A stretch of DNA of 33,913 nt from an uncultured Clostridia bacterium (GTDB lineage: Bacteria; Bacillota; Clostridia; CALYAR01), in contig CALYAR010000009.1 in NCBI GenBank assembly GCA_944393585.1, positions 1-33,913 on the forward strand. Reading direction: 5' to 3'. Below, piece after piece: positions 17,890 to 26,791 of this stretch. Position numbers and translations under genes: made by a program. The stretch's first letter is position 1. The number at the start of each line of letters is the position of its first letter. The notes beneath the pieces were generated by a model. That model did not search any database. It had not been told where the DNA came from and saw only the letters and a list, made by a program, of their open reading frames with translations.

Positions 17890-20382
17890 ATGTACGATAA
17901 AGACTTAGAAACGATTATATCAGTCGACATTGAAAAGGAAATGAAGAAGTCCTACATCGACTATGCAATGAGCGTCATTGTAGGGCGTGCGCTTCCCGAT
18001 GTGCGCGATGGACTAAAACCCGTTCACCGGCGTATTTTATATGCCATGTATGAAGCAAATCTCACGCCGAACCGGCCTTACCGGAAAGCTGCGACGACAG
18101 TCGGTGACGTGCTCGGTAAGTATCATCCGCACGGAGATGCTTCCGTTTATGATGCAATGGTCCGCATGGCGCAGGATTTTTCCCTTCGCTATCCTTTAAT
18201 CGACGGGCACGGCAACTTCGGTTCCATTGACGGCGACGCGCCTGCCGCTTACCGTTATACGGAGGCAAGGCTGGCCAAGCTGTCGATGGATATGTTAACC
18301 GACATTGAAAAAGACACGGTTGATTTCGTTCCAAACTACGACGATAAAGAAATGGAACCGTGGGTTCTCCCCTCGCGGTTTCCGCAGCTTTTGGTCAACG
18401 GTTCCAATGGTATTGCAGTGGGTATGGCCACCAACATGCCGCCCCACAATTTGAGGGAAGTCATTGACGGTGTCATTGCCGTAATGGACGATCCGCTGAT
18501 CAGCTTTGACGAGCTGATGGGTTACATCAAAGGGCCGGATTTTCCAACCGGCGGCCTGATTTTAGGAAAAAGCGGTATCCGTGCGGCATATCATACCGGA
18601 CGCGGGAAAATTATCATGCGTGCACGTGCAACAATCGAGCCAAAAGATGCGAACCGGGATCAAATCGTGGTAACAGAAATTCCTTATATGGTTAACAAAG
18701 CGCGCCTGATTGAAAAAATTGCCGAGCTGGTGCATGAAAAGCGGATTGAAGGGATTTCAGACCTTCGGGATGAATCCGATAAAGAAGGCCTTCGCATTGT
18801 CATCGAGCTTAAGCGCGACGCGAATGCAAACGTTGTACTCAACAATTTATATAAAAATACCCAGCTTCAGGATTCCTTCTCGGTGATCAATCTCGCATTG
18901 GTGAACAATAAGCCGAAGATATTAAACCTAAGAGAAATCATTGATAACTACATTGCGTTCCAAAAGGAAGTAATTGTCCGCCGGACCAAGTTTGAACTGG
19001 ATAAAGCGCTCAAGCGGGCGCACATTTTGGAAGGTCTTTTGATTGTCATCGGAAACATCGATGAAACGATCGCTATCATCAAGCGTTCCAAAGACCAGGC
19101 GGAGGCAAAGGTCAATTTGATGGAGCGGTTCGGAATATCAGACATTCAGTCGCAGGCGATTGTCGATATGCGTCTCGGCCGTTTAACGGGCTTAGAACGC
19201 GAGAAAATCGAAAACGAATACAAAGAGCTGATGGAGCAAATCGAGGATTTAAACGACATTCTGGCCAAGGATGAGCGCGTCTGCGCTATCATCCGGCAGG
19301 ATCTCACTGAAATCAAAGATCGCTGCGGTGATGACCGCCGGACGGAAATCGTAGCAATGGAAAATGACATTGATATTGAGGACTTAATCGAGGAAGAGGA
19401 CTGCGCCGTTACTTTGACGCACTTTGGCTATGTTAAGCGCATGTCCGTTTCGGCCTATAAGAGCCAGCACCGTGGGGGACGCGGCATTGCAGGGCTGTCC
19501 ACGCGCGAAGAGGATTTTGTGGAAAAACTGTTTGTAACGTCGACGCATGACTATATCATGTTCTTTACCAGCAAAGGCAGGGTTTACCGCTTAAAATGCT
19601 ATGAACTGCCGCTGGCCGGCCGCGGAGCCAAGGGCGCTGCCATTGTGAACCTTTTGGAAATTGAAAAGGACGAGCAGATTACCGCAGTTATGACAACAAG
19701 GGAATATGACGACGATAAATATGTGATGTTCATTACCAAGCAAGGCGTAACCAAGCGGACAGAGCTGGCAGAGTTTTCCAACTGCCGTAAGTCTGGTTTG
19801 ATTGCGATCCGGCTCGATGAAGGAGATGAGCTGATCGGGGCTTATATCACCAGCGGGAATGACGAAGTGATTGTGGGAACCAGAAACGGTATGGCAATCC
19901 GCTTTTTGGAAACCGACGTCCGGTGCATGGGCCGTTCTACGCGCGGCGTGCGTGCGATTGACCTTGGAGAAGGCGACGAAGTTGTCGGGATGAGCATTGC
20001 CGCTGAAGGATGTGATCTTCTGACTGTAACGGAAAATGGGTATGGGAAAAAGACAGAAGTATCGCAGTACCGCCTGCAGAGCCGCGGCGGAAAGGGGATT
20101 TTAAATTACCGGCTGTCAGAAGACACGGGAAGCGTCGTAGCGCTTCTTCCGGTTTCGGATGCCGACGATTTGATGCTCATTACCAACGAAGGCGTAATCA
20201 TCCGCATGGATGCGGGTGAGATCAGCACAGTTGGCCGTGTGACGAAGGGCGTTCGCCTGATGCGGCTGACGGACGGCGTCAAGATCGTTTCGGCAACGGC
20301 CGCTGCCAAGGAAGAAGAGGACGGGGCCGACGAAGAGGAAGCGGAAACAGAAGCTATCGTTCGCCCTGAGGAGGAAGAATAA
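17890..20382 (+). CDS. gyrA: DNA gyrase subunit A
   Basis: 830 aa. The breakage-reunion domain carries the catalytic Tyr123 ([10 protein letters not shown]). The GyrA box QHRGGRG (526-532) opens the C-terminal beta-pinwheel, and a strongly acidic tail ([15 protein letters not shown]) ends the protein. The quinolone-resistance-determining segment reads [17 protein letters not shown]. The position equal to E. coli Ser83 is therefore Ala84, followed by Ser85, and the Asp87 equivalent is Asp88. This is the arrangement seen in mycobacteria. AGAGAGGAATTTGGATTTAT precedes the ATG. Together with GyrB it forms the A2B2 gyrase. Confidence 0.98.
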   Translation: MYDKDLETIISVDIEKEMKKSYIDYAMSVIVGRALPDVRDGLKPVHRRILYAMYEANLTPNRPYRKAATTVGDVLGKYHPHGDASVYDAMVRMAQDFSLRYPLIDGHGNFGSIDGDAPAAYRYTEARLAKLSMDMLTDIEKDTVDFVPNYDDKEMEPWVLPSRFPQLLVNGSNGIAVGMATNMPPHNLREVIDGVIAVMDDPLISFDELMGYIKGPDFPTGGLILGKSGIRAAYHTGRGKIIMRARATIEPKDANRDQIVVTEIPYMVNKARLIEKIAELVHEKRIEGISDLRDESDKEGLRIVIELKRDANANVVLNNLYKNTQLQDSFSVINLALVNNKPKILNLREIIDNYIAFQKEVIVRRTKFELDKALKRAHILEGLLIVIGNIDETIAIIKRSKDQAEAKVNLMERFGISDIQSQAIVDMRLGRLTGLEREKIENEYKELMEQIEDLNDILAKDERVCAIIRQDLTEIKDRCGDDRRTEIVAMENDIDIEDLIEEEDCAVTLTHFGYVKRMSVSAYKSQHRGGRGIAGLSTREEDFVEKLFVTSTHDYIMFFTSKGRVYRLKCYELPLAGRGAKGAAIVNLLEIEKDEQITAVMTTREYDDDKYVMFITKQGVTKRTELAEFSNCRKSGLIAIRLDEGDELIGAYITSGNDEVIVGTRNGMAIRFLETDVRCMGRSTRGVRAIDLGEGDEVVGMSIAAEGCDLLTVTENGYGKKTEVSQYRLQSRGGKGILNYRLSEDTGSVVALLPVSDADDLMLITNEGVIIRMDAGEISTVGRVTKGVRLMRLTDGVKIVSATAAAKEEEDGADEEEAETEAIVRPEEEE

Positions 20383-20394
20383 GCTGTGGATCGG

Positions 20395-20425
20395 CTTTCC
20401 GCAAAAATGATGTTTTTGTGGAAAG
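20395..20425 (+). terminator. Hairpin after gyrA (possible terminator, no U-tract)
   Basis: CTTTCCGCAAAAA (20395-20407) pairs over 13 bp with 20413-20425 (one G-U pair) across a 5-nt loop. No T-run follows, so it may be a 3'-end-stabilising hairpin instead of a terminator. It lies 12 nt after the gyrA stop. Confidence 0.45.
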
Positions 20426-20574
20426 CAGGTAGGAATTTTGGGAAGCCCATTAGCTGAGATGTTATAAAATGGCTTTTATGAGTACCAAACCATATGAAGC
20501 AAACCAGATGCAAAACGTTTTTTTCAATCAAACATTGAAAAAGACGGGAAAATAAGATATGCAGGGGGTATTTT

Positions 20575-21131
20575 ATGAAAACGCTTATCATCAACGGTTC
20601 ACCCAGAAAAGACGGAAACACGGCCACTTTGCTGAATGAGTTAAAAAACATCTGAACGGCGAAGTCTATCAAGTCGACACCTACTATGCCAAAAGCGCGC
20701 CGTGCAATGATTGCCGGCACTGCTGGACGAATGCGGAATGTATCATTCAGGACGAAATGCAGGACGTTTATAGAATGATTGAGCAGGCAGACAATGTTGT
20801 TGTGGCTTCTCCGATCTATTTTGGAAATGTGACTGGCTCTTTGTTAAATTGGGTAAGCAGGTTCCAGTATTTTTGGTCTTCAAGAAACATCCGCAAAGTG
20901 GAGCCATTAGGCGAAAAAATCAGAAAAGGGGCTGTTATCTTGGTTGTCAATGCCGGCGCAAAGCCTTTCGACGCGGCAATTTTTGCCGGGGAGGATTTAT
21001 TGAAGCAAATGAGGGCTGAGTGTTGTGAAGTCATGCGCTGGACCAATGACGATGGCGCCAATCAACCATCGCCGGCACAATTAAATATGGATAAAATTAT
21101 GAAACTAGCCAATACCTTTAACGCGGGGTAA
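20575..21131 (+). pseudogene. Flavodoxin-fold NAD(P)H-dependent FMN/Fe-S oxidoreductase, frame broken at an A6 run
   Basis: An ATG at 20575 opens MKTLIINGSPRKDGNTATLL, the FMN-binding start of the family, but the frame stops at 20653-20655. The rest continues in the -1 frame to 21131: KHLNGEVYQVD, a C-x2-C-x2-C-x5-C cluster (CNDCRHCWTNAEC), then NVVVASPIYFGNVTGSLLNW. Together they give a protein of about 185 aa with all expected parts, like iron-sulfur flavoprotein-type reductases. One extra A in the run at 20643-20648 restores the frame. The site reads A_AAA_AAC in the zero frame, a classical -1 slippery heptamer, so recoding is possible. Mutation or a sequencing error is equally possible. 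GGGGG precedes the ATG. Confidence 0.8.
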
Positions 21132-21152
21132 TAAGGGAACTGTTTTTTGGGA

Positions 21153-21180
21153 AAGGACAGAGGAAGCCTCCTCTGTCCTT
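21153..21180. repeat. Perfect 12-bp hairpin between the reductase and metA
   Basis: AAGGACAGAGGA (21153-21164) and its exact complement (21169-21180) flank the loop AGCC. There is no T-tract on either side in the right direction, so it is not a classical terminator. I see no SAM riboswitch or T-box signature, though metA genes often have one. A TATAAT at 21210-21215 may be the metA -10 box; its best -35 (TTCCGA) has a 19-bp spacer. Confidence 0.55.
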
Positions 21181-21273
21181 CTCATTCCGATAAAGGAATA
21201 AAATATTTTTATAATGATGAAATAGTCCTGCCATAAAGCATGGGAAACAAAAGAAAGCAAGGAGAGGATACTT

Positions 21274-22191
21274 ATGCCAATTAAAATTCCGGACGCACTG
21301 CCGGCCGCAAGACAAATGGAAAACGAGAATATTTTTGTCATGACGGAAACGATGGCAGCCCATCAGGACATCCGGCCGCTGAAAATTGCGATTGTCAACC
21401 TGATGCCGACAAAGATTGCCACGGAGACGCAGCTGATCCGGCTGATGAGCAACTCTCCTTTGCAGGTTGACGTAGATTTTGTGCGTATGCACAGCCACGA
21501 TTCCAAAAATACGCCGGTTCAGCATTTGGATATGTTTTATACGACGTATGATGAAATTAAAAAAAATAAGTATGACGGCGCTATCATTACCGGCGCACCG
21601 GTGGAAAATCTCCCGTTTGAAGAGGTAGACTACTGGAAAGAGCTCTGCGAGATCATGGAGTGGACCAAGACGAATGTTACGTCTACATTTCACATCTGCT
21701 GGGCGGCGCAGGCAGGGTTATACTATCACTATGGCATTCAAAAAAAGCCGCTGCCTGAGAAGCTGTCGGGAATTTTTGCCCATGACGTTAAGCGTCCGAC
21801 TGCGAAACTAATGCGCGGCTTTGACGATTGCTTCTATGCGCCGCATTCCCGCTACACGACGGTAGACAAAGAGGATATTTTGAAAGTACCGGAGCTCGAG
21901 ATTCTGTCCGAATCCGAAGAAGCAGGAGTCTATATTGTATTTACCAAGGCGGGAAAAAGGATTTTTGTGACGGGGCATTCGGAGTATGAACAATATACCC
22001 TGCACGAAGAATATATGCGCGATTTGAAAAAAGGGCTTTCCATAGAAATGCCGAAACATTATTACCCTGGAAATGATCCCTCCAAACCGCCAGTCGTCAG
22101 TTGGAGGTCCCATGCCAATTTGCTTTACTGCAACTGGCTGAATTATTTCGTATACCAAATGACGCCGTACGATATTGAAACAATTCAATAA
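21274..22191 (+). CDS. metA: Homoserine O-acetyltransferase (MetA family)
   Basis: 305 aa, the usual MetA length. The nucleophile Cys142 is in HICWAAQAG, and His235 and Glu237 are in VTGHSEYE, forming the catalytic set at canonical positions. Residue 111 is Glu ([15 protein letters not shown]). In this family Glu111 marks acetyl-CoA users and Gly111 succinyl-CoA users, so the product should be O-acetyl-L-homoserine for methionine synthesis. GGAGAGG lies 6 nt before the ATG. It is a single gene, closed by a terminator shared with the opposing methyltransferase gene. Confidence 0.95.
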   Translation: MPIKIPDALPAARQMENENIFVMTETMAAHQDIRPLKIAIVNLMPTKIATETQLIRLMSNSPLQVDVDFVRMHSHDSKNTPVQHLDMFYTTYDEIKKNKYDGAIITGAPVENLPFEEVDYWKELCEIMEWTKTNVTSTFHICWAAQAGLYYHYGIQKKPLPEKLSGIFAHDVKRPTAKLMRGFDDCFYAPHSRYTTVDKEDILKVPELEILSESEEAGVYIVFTKAGKRIFVTGHSEYEQYTLHEEYMRDLKKGLSIEMPKHYYPGNDPSKPPVVSWRSHANLLYCNWLNYFVYQMTPYDIETIQ

Positions 22192-22195
22192 GAGT

Positions 22196-22228
22196 AAAAA
22201 AGACCCGCAGAATCTTCTGCGGGCCTTT
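22196..22228. terminator. Bidirectional Rho-independent terminator
   Basis: CCCGCAGAA (22204-22212) pairs with TTCTGCGGG (22215-22223). Six A lie on the left and CCTTTTA on the right, so it can end metA (plus) and the methyltransferase (minus), whose stops face each other here. Confidence 0.9.
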
Positions 22229-22275
22229 TATCCTGCTTTTTGTTCGAAACGAAGTATAGTTAAAAAATGATATTT

Positions 22276-23010
22276 TTATTGATTCCTTGCCGACACAATC
22301 AGCATCATAGGGCGGCGGAGCTCGTCTTCCATGCCGGGGACGGTGTGCAGCAAATGCTCAGCCGGCTGCGGCTCTTCTACGCCTGTAATGACAAATCCGG
22401 TTTGCAGCAGGGTATTGAAATATGTGGTGAGTGTTTTATGATATTTAGTCATTTCTTCTCCCAAAAAGACGGCCTTTCGCTCTCCCTCCAGAAAATAACG
22501 GTCGACCGGCCAGTGGAGTATATTCCCGTCCGCATCGTAATACCAGTCCTGTGTTCCATATGCGGTAAAGACGGGATGTTCCACTGAAAATACAAAGTCT
22601 CCGCCTGCGGCCAGACAGGATTTCACTCGCTTGCAGATGTCTGCAAAAGATGGGGTATAATGAAAAGCCAGGGAGCTTAATACGACGTCAAAGGAATCCG
22701 GCGGAAATTCAATCTCTTCAAATGCCATTTGAATGAATTCTGCCTGGGGCGACGTTACTTTTTTTCTTGCCACCTCCAGCATTTTTTGGGATAAGTCGAT
22801 TCCGACTGTCTGCACAGCGCCGTGATCCAGCGCATATTGGCAGTGCCAGCCAAAACCGCAGCCAAGGTCCAACACCCGTTTTCCTTCAAAATTGGGCAGC
22901 ATTTTCTGCAGAGTCGGCCACTCTCCAGCGCCTTCCAGCCCGTTGACGGAACGGCCCATCTGGCTGTATTTTTCAAAAAATGTGGGATCGTCATATTTAT
23001 TTTCTTTCAC
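22276..23010 (-). CDS. Class I SAM-dependent methyltransferase
   Basis: 244 aa with the Rossmann methyltransferase fold. Motif I is VLDLGCGFGWHCQYA (about 46-60), the acidic residue after strand 2 is VGIDLSQKM, and motif IV is FDVVLSSLAFHYT. This resembles the UbiE/methyltransferase-11 group acting on small molecules; the substrate is not evident. The GTG start at 23010 has AGAGAGGAAAAGCT upstream. It lies 57 nt downstream of murC and may be cotranscribed with it. The coding strand faces the presumed replication fork. Confidence 0.88.
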   Translation of the reverse strand: MKENKYDDPTFFEKYSQMGRSVNGLEGAGEWPTLQKMLPNFEGKRVLDLGCGFGWHCQYALDHGAVQTVGIDLSQKMLEVARKKVTSPQAEFIQMAFEEIEFPPDSFDVVLSSLAFHYTPSFADICKRVKSCLAAGGDFVFSVEHPVFTAYGTQDWYYDADGNILHWPVDRYFLEGERKAVFLGEEMTKYHKTLTTYFNTLLQTGFVITGVEEPQPAEHLLHTVPGMEDELRRPMMLIVSARNQ

Positions 23011-23067
23011 AGCTTTTCCTCTCTTTTGTGTATTGTAAGAGCGTTTTAGTATGGGATTGTGTATAAT

Positions 23068-24459
23068 TTATGCCATATTTTTTATCAAATCCAAAATGCG
23101 GTTGACGTCGCCGGCGCCGATGGAGATCAGAATATCGCCGTCTCCAATTTTGCTGCTATAGTACTTGGCTACATTTTCAAAGCCGGAGATATAGGTGGCT
23201 TGGATACCATTTTTCCGCATTTTTTCTGCCAGCCGTTCCGGGCTTGCGCTGGGATCAAAGGCTTCGCGCGCGGCATAGACGTCGCAGACTACAACTTCGT
23301 CTGCGCCTTTCATACAGCGGGCAAAATCGTCAAAAAAAGCATTGAGGCGGGAATAAGTGTGCGCCTGCATGATGGTATAAAGATGTTTTTTATGCAGCTT
23401 TTTCGCCGCGGCGATGGTATTTGCAATTTCAGTAGGATGATGCGCATAGTCGTCGATCAGGATACAGCCGTTTACTGTACCGACCTGCTCAAAACGACGT
23501 TTCGTCCCCTCATACTGCGACAGGCCCAGGCCAATCTGCTGGGAGGAGATTCCGTCGCAGTCGCATGCGGCAGTGGCGGCCAGAGCATTTTGGATGTTAT
23601 ATTCCCCCGGAACCTGGAGCGATGTTTCAAATAGCTTTTTCCCCCTGCGAAAGACAGTGAATTTTGCGCAGGCGGATTCATCGTAGGTTATATTGTCTGC
23701 ATAATAATCCGCTTCTTTGCTGAGACCGAAGGTTACAATACGCTGCTTTAAGCCGCAAGTTGCCTTTTTCACGCTTTCGTCTCCATAATGGGCGACAATA
23801 ACGCCGTCGGGCCGTGTTCCCTCTGCAAATTCATGAAATGCTCCGATGATATCGTCGAGGTCCCGGTAAAAATCCATATGATCGGCTTCAATGTTTGTAA
23901 TAACCGCAATGGAAGGCTTGAAATTCAAAAAGCTCTTTCGGTATTCACAAGCTTCCAAAATAAAGCAGTCATGGCTTCCAATATGAGAAGTTCCGTCAAT
24001 GGAGGGCAGATACCCGCCAATATTGATGGTTGGATCCAGGCCTGCGTTTAAAAAGATGGTGCTGATCATTCCGGTTACCGTAGTCTTGCCGTGCGTTCCG
24101 GATACAGCAATGCTGCTGGCGTATTCCTGCATGAGCATTCCCAATAGGACAGGCCGTTCGATGCAGGGAATGCCCAGCTCTCTGGCATGGGTGAGTTCAG
24201 GATTGTCGTCATGAATTGCTCCCGTATATACCACAAGTGAGAGAGATGGCGAAATATTTTCATACTCATGCCCGATGTGAACAACGGCGCCAAGTTCCCG
24301 CAAATGCTGTGTAATTGAGCTGTCCTCCCGATCTGAGCCGCTGATTGAGAAACCGCGGCGCAGCAGCATTTCGGCAAGCCCATTCATGCTGATTCCGCCA
24401 ATTCCAATAAAATAAATCGCTGCATGCGGAGGCAGCGCAGATAATTGAAATGATTCCAT
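23068..24459 (-). CDS. murC: UDP-N-acetylmuramate--L-alanine ligase MurC
   Basis: 463 aa, the normal length. The N-terminal nucleotide-binding motif is FIGIGGISMNGLAEML (17-32), the ATP loop is GTHGKTT (about 120-126), the metal/UDP segment is ITNIEADHMDFY, and the C-terminal Mur-ligase motif is DDYAHHPTEI. MurC adds the first amino acid of the peptidoglycan stem peptide in the cytoplasm. The ATG at 24459 is preferred because GGAGG sits 11 nt upstream and family homology begins there. The frame stays open to 24573 but the extra 38 codons look like untranslated leader. It is head-on to the presumed fork, unusual for an essential gene. Confidence 0.96.
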   Translation of the reverse strand: MESFQLSALPPHAAIYFIGIGGISMNGLAEMLLRRGFSISGSDREDSSITQHLRELGAVVHIGHEYENISPSLSLVVYTGAIHDDNPELTHARELGIPCIERPVLLGMLMQEYASSIAVSGTHGKTTVTGMISTIFLNAGLDPTINIGGYLPSIDGTSHIGSHDCFILEACEYRKSFLNFKPSIAVITNIEADHMDFYRDLDDIIGAFHEFAEGTRPDGVIVAHYGDESVKKATCGLKQRIVTFGLSKEADYYADNITYDESACAKFTVFRRGKKLFETSLQVPGEYNIQNALAATAACDCDGISSQQIGLGLSQYEGTKRRFEQVGTVNGCILIDDYAHHPTEIANTIAAAKKLHKKHLYTIMQAHTYSRLNAFFDDFARCMKGADEVVVCDVYAAREAFDPSASPERLAEKMRKNGIQATYISGFENVAKYYSSKIGDGDILISIGAGDVNRILDLIKNMA

Positions 24460-24675
24460 CGGTTCTTTATCCTCCTGATTAAAAATCGAATCTATTACAG
24501 TTATTGCACAAATGTATGTATTTTTATACCAAATCTCCTGGTAATCTGCCGGCTGGAGAATATATTTTATCACCTGCTGATTATGGATGGAAAAACAAAA
24601 TGTGCGAAACGGCCGCTTAGCCTATTTGTCACACTTGCTTCATTGTATGCGTATACTGAACCAGAGGTGATTCGT

Positions 24676-25032
24676 ATGCTGTATATTTTAGAGACCACTT
24701 TTTTCTGGTTTTTTGCCATCTTAGGCTTTGCTGGGCTGATGCACCGGATCATCCAGGCCATTTTTGGCAAATTGGAAAAGAAAAAGCGGTTCTGTGTCCT
24801 TATGACCGTCCAAAATGAGGAAAAGGAAATTGAAGGAATGCTCCGCAGTGTCGTCTGGTCGTATTTAAACCAGAAAAACGGCTGTATACTGCCCGAAATC
24901 ATAGTGATTGATTTAGATTCCACAGACGGAACTTATGAGATTTTGCAGCGGCTGTCCGAAGAATATCCGTTTATTCATCCGATTACGAAACAGGAATATT
25001 CCCACTACCTTAATTCTCTGGTCGAAAAGTAA
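24676..25032 (+). CDS. Membrane-anchored mini GT2-like protein (118 aa)
   Basis: 118 aa from an ATG with AGAGGTGATTCGT upstream; an in-frame ATG at 24583 lacks a ribosome site. One hydrophobic segment (about 3-23) is followed by basic KLEKKKR and then by what looks like the nucleotide-binding half of a family-2 glycosyltransferase. VLMTVQNEEKEIEGMLRSV corresponds to the usual VPxYNEE start, and VIDLDSTDGTYEIL to VVDDGSTDGT. It ends soon after, with no DxD or acceptor half, so catalysis is doubtful. It is the only plus-strand gene right of 22.2 kb. Its stop TAA abuts the stop of the opposing gene without a spare base. Confidence 0.7.
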   Translation: MLYILETTFFWFFAILGFAGLMHRIIQAIFGKLEKKKRFCVLMTVQNEEKEIEGMLRSVVWSYLNQKNGCILPEIIVIDLDSTDGTYEILQRLSEEYPFIHPITKQEYSHYLNSLVEK

Positions 25033-25749
25033 CTATGACCGATAAATCTGCTTAACCTCCGGCGAGAGCGTTCCATTTTCGTCATACAAGATGAGCGGGG
25101 GCAGAACACGAACTTCCTTTCCGCCTCCCAGCGTGCCTTCTATCAAAAAAAGATCGGCGGCTGTTTGTCTGGTTCGGTGCAGGAAACGCAGCGTTTTGGG
25201 CTCGATCTTGTTTTGGCGGAACTCTATCAGGATATCCGCCATGCGTGAGGTCTTATGGATCAGAAATAAATGGCCTCCATACCGCAGAAGCTTTCCGCAG
25301 ACCGATACAATCCCGGCCAAATTGCAGCTGATTTCATGACGGGCAGCTGCTTTGGCGTCCAAGGGATTTAATAATCCCCGGCCGCCTTCCATATACGGCG
25401 GATTGCAGACGATGACGTCAAACGAGCCGGGTTCCAGCACGGACGGCGCATCGTTCAGATCCATATTCAAAACATCAAATCGTTCTTCTAACCCATTGAG
25501 AGCTGCATTCCGTCGTGCCAAATCCGCCGCGCCCGGCTGAATTTCTACCAGGGTAAAATGCGGCGTATCTGTTTTGGCAGCTAAAAGCAAGGCAATGATT
25601 CCATTTCCCGCACAAAGATCCAGCGTACGCTTCGAACGGGTTTTTCTTGCAAAATCGGCCAGCAGGACAGCATCTGTTCCAAAGCAAAACTGATCCGTAT
25701 CCTGAATGATGCGGTAGCCGCTGATTTGTAAATCGTCAATTCGTTCCAC
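25033..25749 (-). CDS. tRNA1(Val) adenine-N6-type methyltransferase (YabB/TrmN6-like)
   Basis: 238 aa. The SAM motif LDLCAGNGIIALLLA lies near residue 40, and NPPY (in VIVCNPPYMEGG, about 114-125) is the hallmark of N6-adenine or amino-group methyltransferases. The opening DDLQISGYRIIQDTDQFCFGTDAVLLADF is characteristic of the YabB/TrmN6 group that methylates A37 of tRNA-Val. The GTG start at 25749 has AGAGAGGAAACATCA upstream. It is 21 nt downstream of the coiled-coil gene and so probably in the parAB transcript. The catalytic class is firm; the tRNA target is from family knowledge. Confidence 0.88.
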   Translation of the reverse strand: MERIDDLQISGYRIIQDTDQFCFGTDAVLLADFARKTRSKRTLDLCAGNGIIALLLAAKTDTPHFTLVEIQPGAADLARRNAALNGLEERFDVLNMDLNDAPSVLEPGSFDVIVCNPPYMEGGRGLLNPLDAKAAARHEISCNLAGIVSVCGKLLRYGGHLFLIHKTSRMADILIEFRQNKIEPKTLRFLHRTRQTAADLFLIEGTLGGGKEVRVLPPLILYDENGTLSPEVKQIYRS

Positions 25750-25770
25750 TGATGTTTCCTCTCTGAAAGG

Positions 25771-26277
25771 TTATCCATTTGCTGTCTTTGCAGCATCTTC
25801 TTCTGCCCAGGTCTCTAGTTTGTCAGCCAGTGCCCGTATAACGGTTTCAGCCTGTGAATCTTTTTGATCCTCATAATAGTCCATTGCCAGGGCAATGTCC
25901 TCTTCCATTTCAGTTAACCGGGATTCGGTTACTTCAAAATCGGCTAGCTTTGTTTCGTTTTGCTGGTTCATGGCATTGAGTGTGCTGATCTCCGAGCGAA
26001 GATTTTCAATGTCCTGCTGCAGCTTCTGCATTTCAGCTTCCTTTGCTTCCAGATCACCCTTTAATTTGATGTTTTCCTCGTTAATTTGATCAATGTTCTG
26101 CTGCATTGTCTGCTGCAGACGCTCGGTGATATCGGTTGTGAGATTAGTTCTCAATTCTTCTTCCCGTTCCTGGGTAACGCGGCTTTGCGTAATAGCTGAC
26201 AGTGCAATGAGCAAAGCAGCGGCCAAAAATAAGGCTAAAGCATACACGATAACCTTTTTATGCTGTTTATCCATCAT
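25771..26277 (-). CDS. Single-pass membrane coiled-coil protein, unknown function
   Basis: 168 aa. After a short basic N-terminus there is one membrane helix (about 8-28, VIVYALALFLAAALLIALSAI), then a long heptad-rich coiled coil (about 35-130; ENIKLKGDLEAKEAEMQKLQ) and an acidic C-terminus. With a basic cytosolic N-terminus the coiled coil would lie outside the membrane, though topology is uncertain. GGAG lies 11 nt before the ATG. The start is 1 nt after the DUF4446 stop, so translation is coupled. No known family recognised; the context suggests a role near ParAB or the envelope. Confidence 0.75.
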   Translation of the reverse strand: MMDKQHKKVIVYALALFLAAALLIALSAITQSRVTQEREEELRTNLTTDITERLQQTMQQNIDQINEENIKLKGDLEAKEAEMQKLQQDIENLRSEISTLNAMNQQNETKLADFEVTESRLTEMEEDIALAMDYYEDQKDSQAETVIRALADKLETWAEEDAAKTANG

Positions 26278-26278
26278 A

Positions 26279-26776
26279 TTATTTCACTCCTGAAATGTTT
26301 TTCATGTAATTTTCCTGGGCAAGACTCAATGCTTTTTTCTCCTCTTCTGAGAGAACATAGCTGGATTTGAGCTGCTCAATGGGCTTTAGATAGGTAACGC
26401 AGTAATCACGGGAATAGATTCCGGTCAGAACAACGCCGCAGTCATATTCATCGAGCAGAGCGAGACTATAGCTTTGATCGCTTCCTGCGTCGAGAGCGCA
26501 GTAACGCACGCATCCGACTTTTTGAATGGAACTTTTAAAGTGGCGCTCGATTTGTTCTATATGTTCGAATTTTTGTTCGAATATATACTGCATTTCTTCA
26601 ATCTTTTGATAGTAGGTCCCTATAGTCTCGGCAAGATTTCCATTTGCTGCATTTTTATTGATTTTATTTAACCTGCTGGTATTTCGGACCACCAAAACGA
26701 ACAAGATCAAAACCATGATGGCCAAAACACCGCAGACAATGGCTAATACATCCAATGTGATAAAGCTTGGCAGCAT
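26279..26776 (-). CDS. DUF4446-family membrane protein
   Basis: 165 aa. An N-terminal membrane helix (about 8-30, VLAIVCGVLAIMVLILFVLVV) is followed by a short coiled stretch and a conserved domain with KVGCVRYCALDAGSDQSYSLALLDEYDCGVVLTGIYSRD. This matches the DUF4446 family, typically found just after parAB in Firmicutes and of unknown function. GGGGATG lies upstream of the ATG. It is 15 nt downstream of parB and directly coupled to the coiled-coil gene. Confidence 0.87.
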   Translation of the reverse strand: MLPSFITLDVLAIVCGVLAIMVLILFVLVVRNTSRLNKINKNAANGNLAETIGTYYQKIEEMQYIFEQKFEHIEQIERHFKSSIQKVGCVRYCALDAGSDQSYSLALLDEYDCGVVLTGIYSRDYCVTYLKPIEQLKSSYVLSEEEKKALSLAQENYMKNISGVK

Positions 26777-26791
26777 GAATACATCCCCTTT

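Noticed and set aside
21132-21273. SAM riboswitch or T-box ahead of metA
   Set aside because: The region is only 142 bp and shows one perfect hairpin without the conserved cores of either element.
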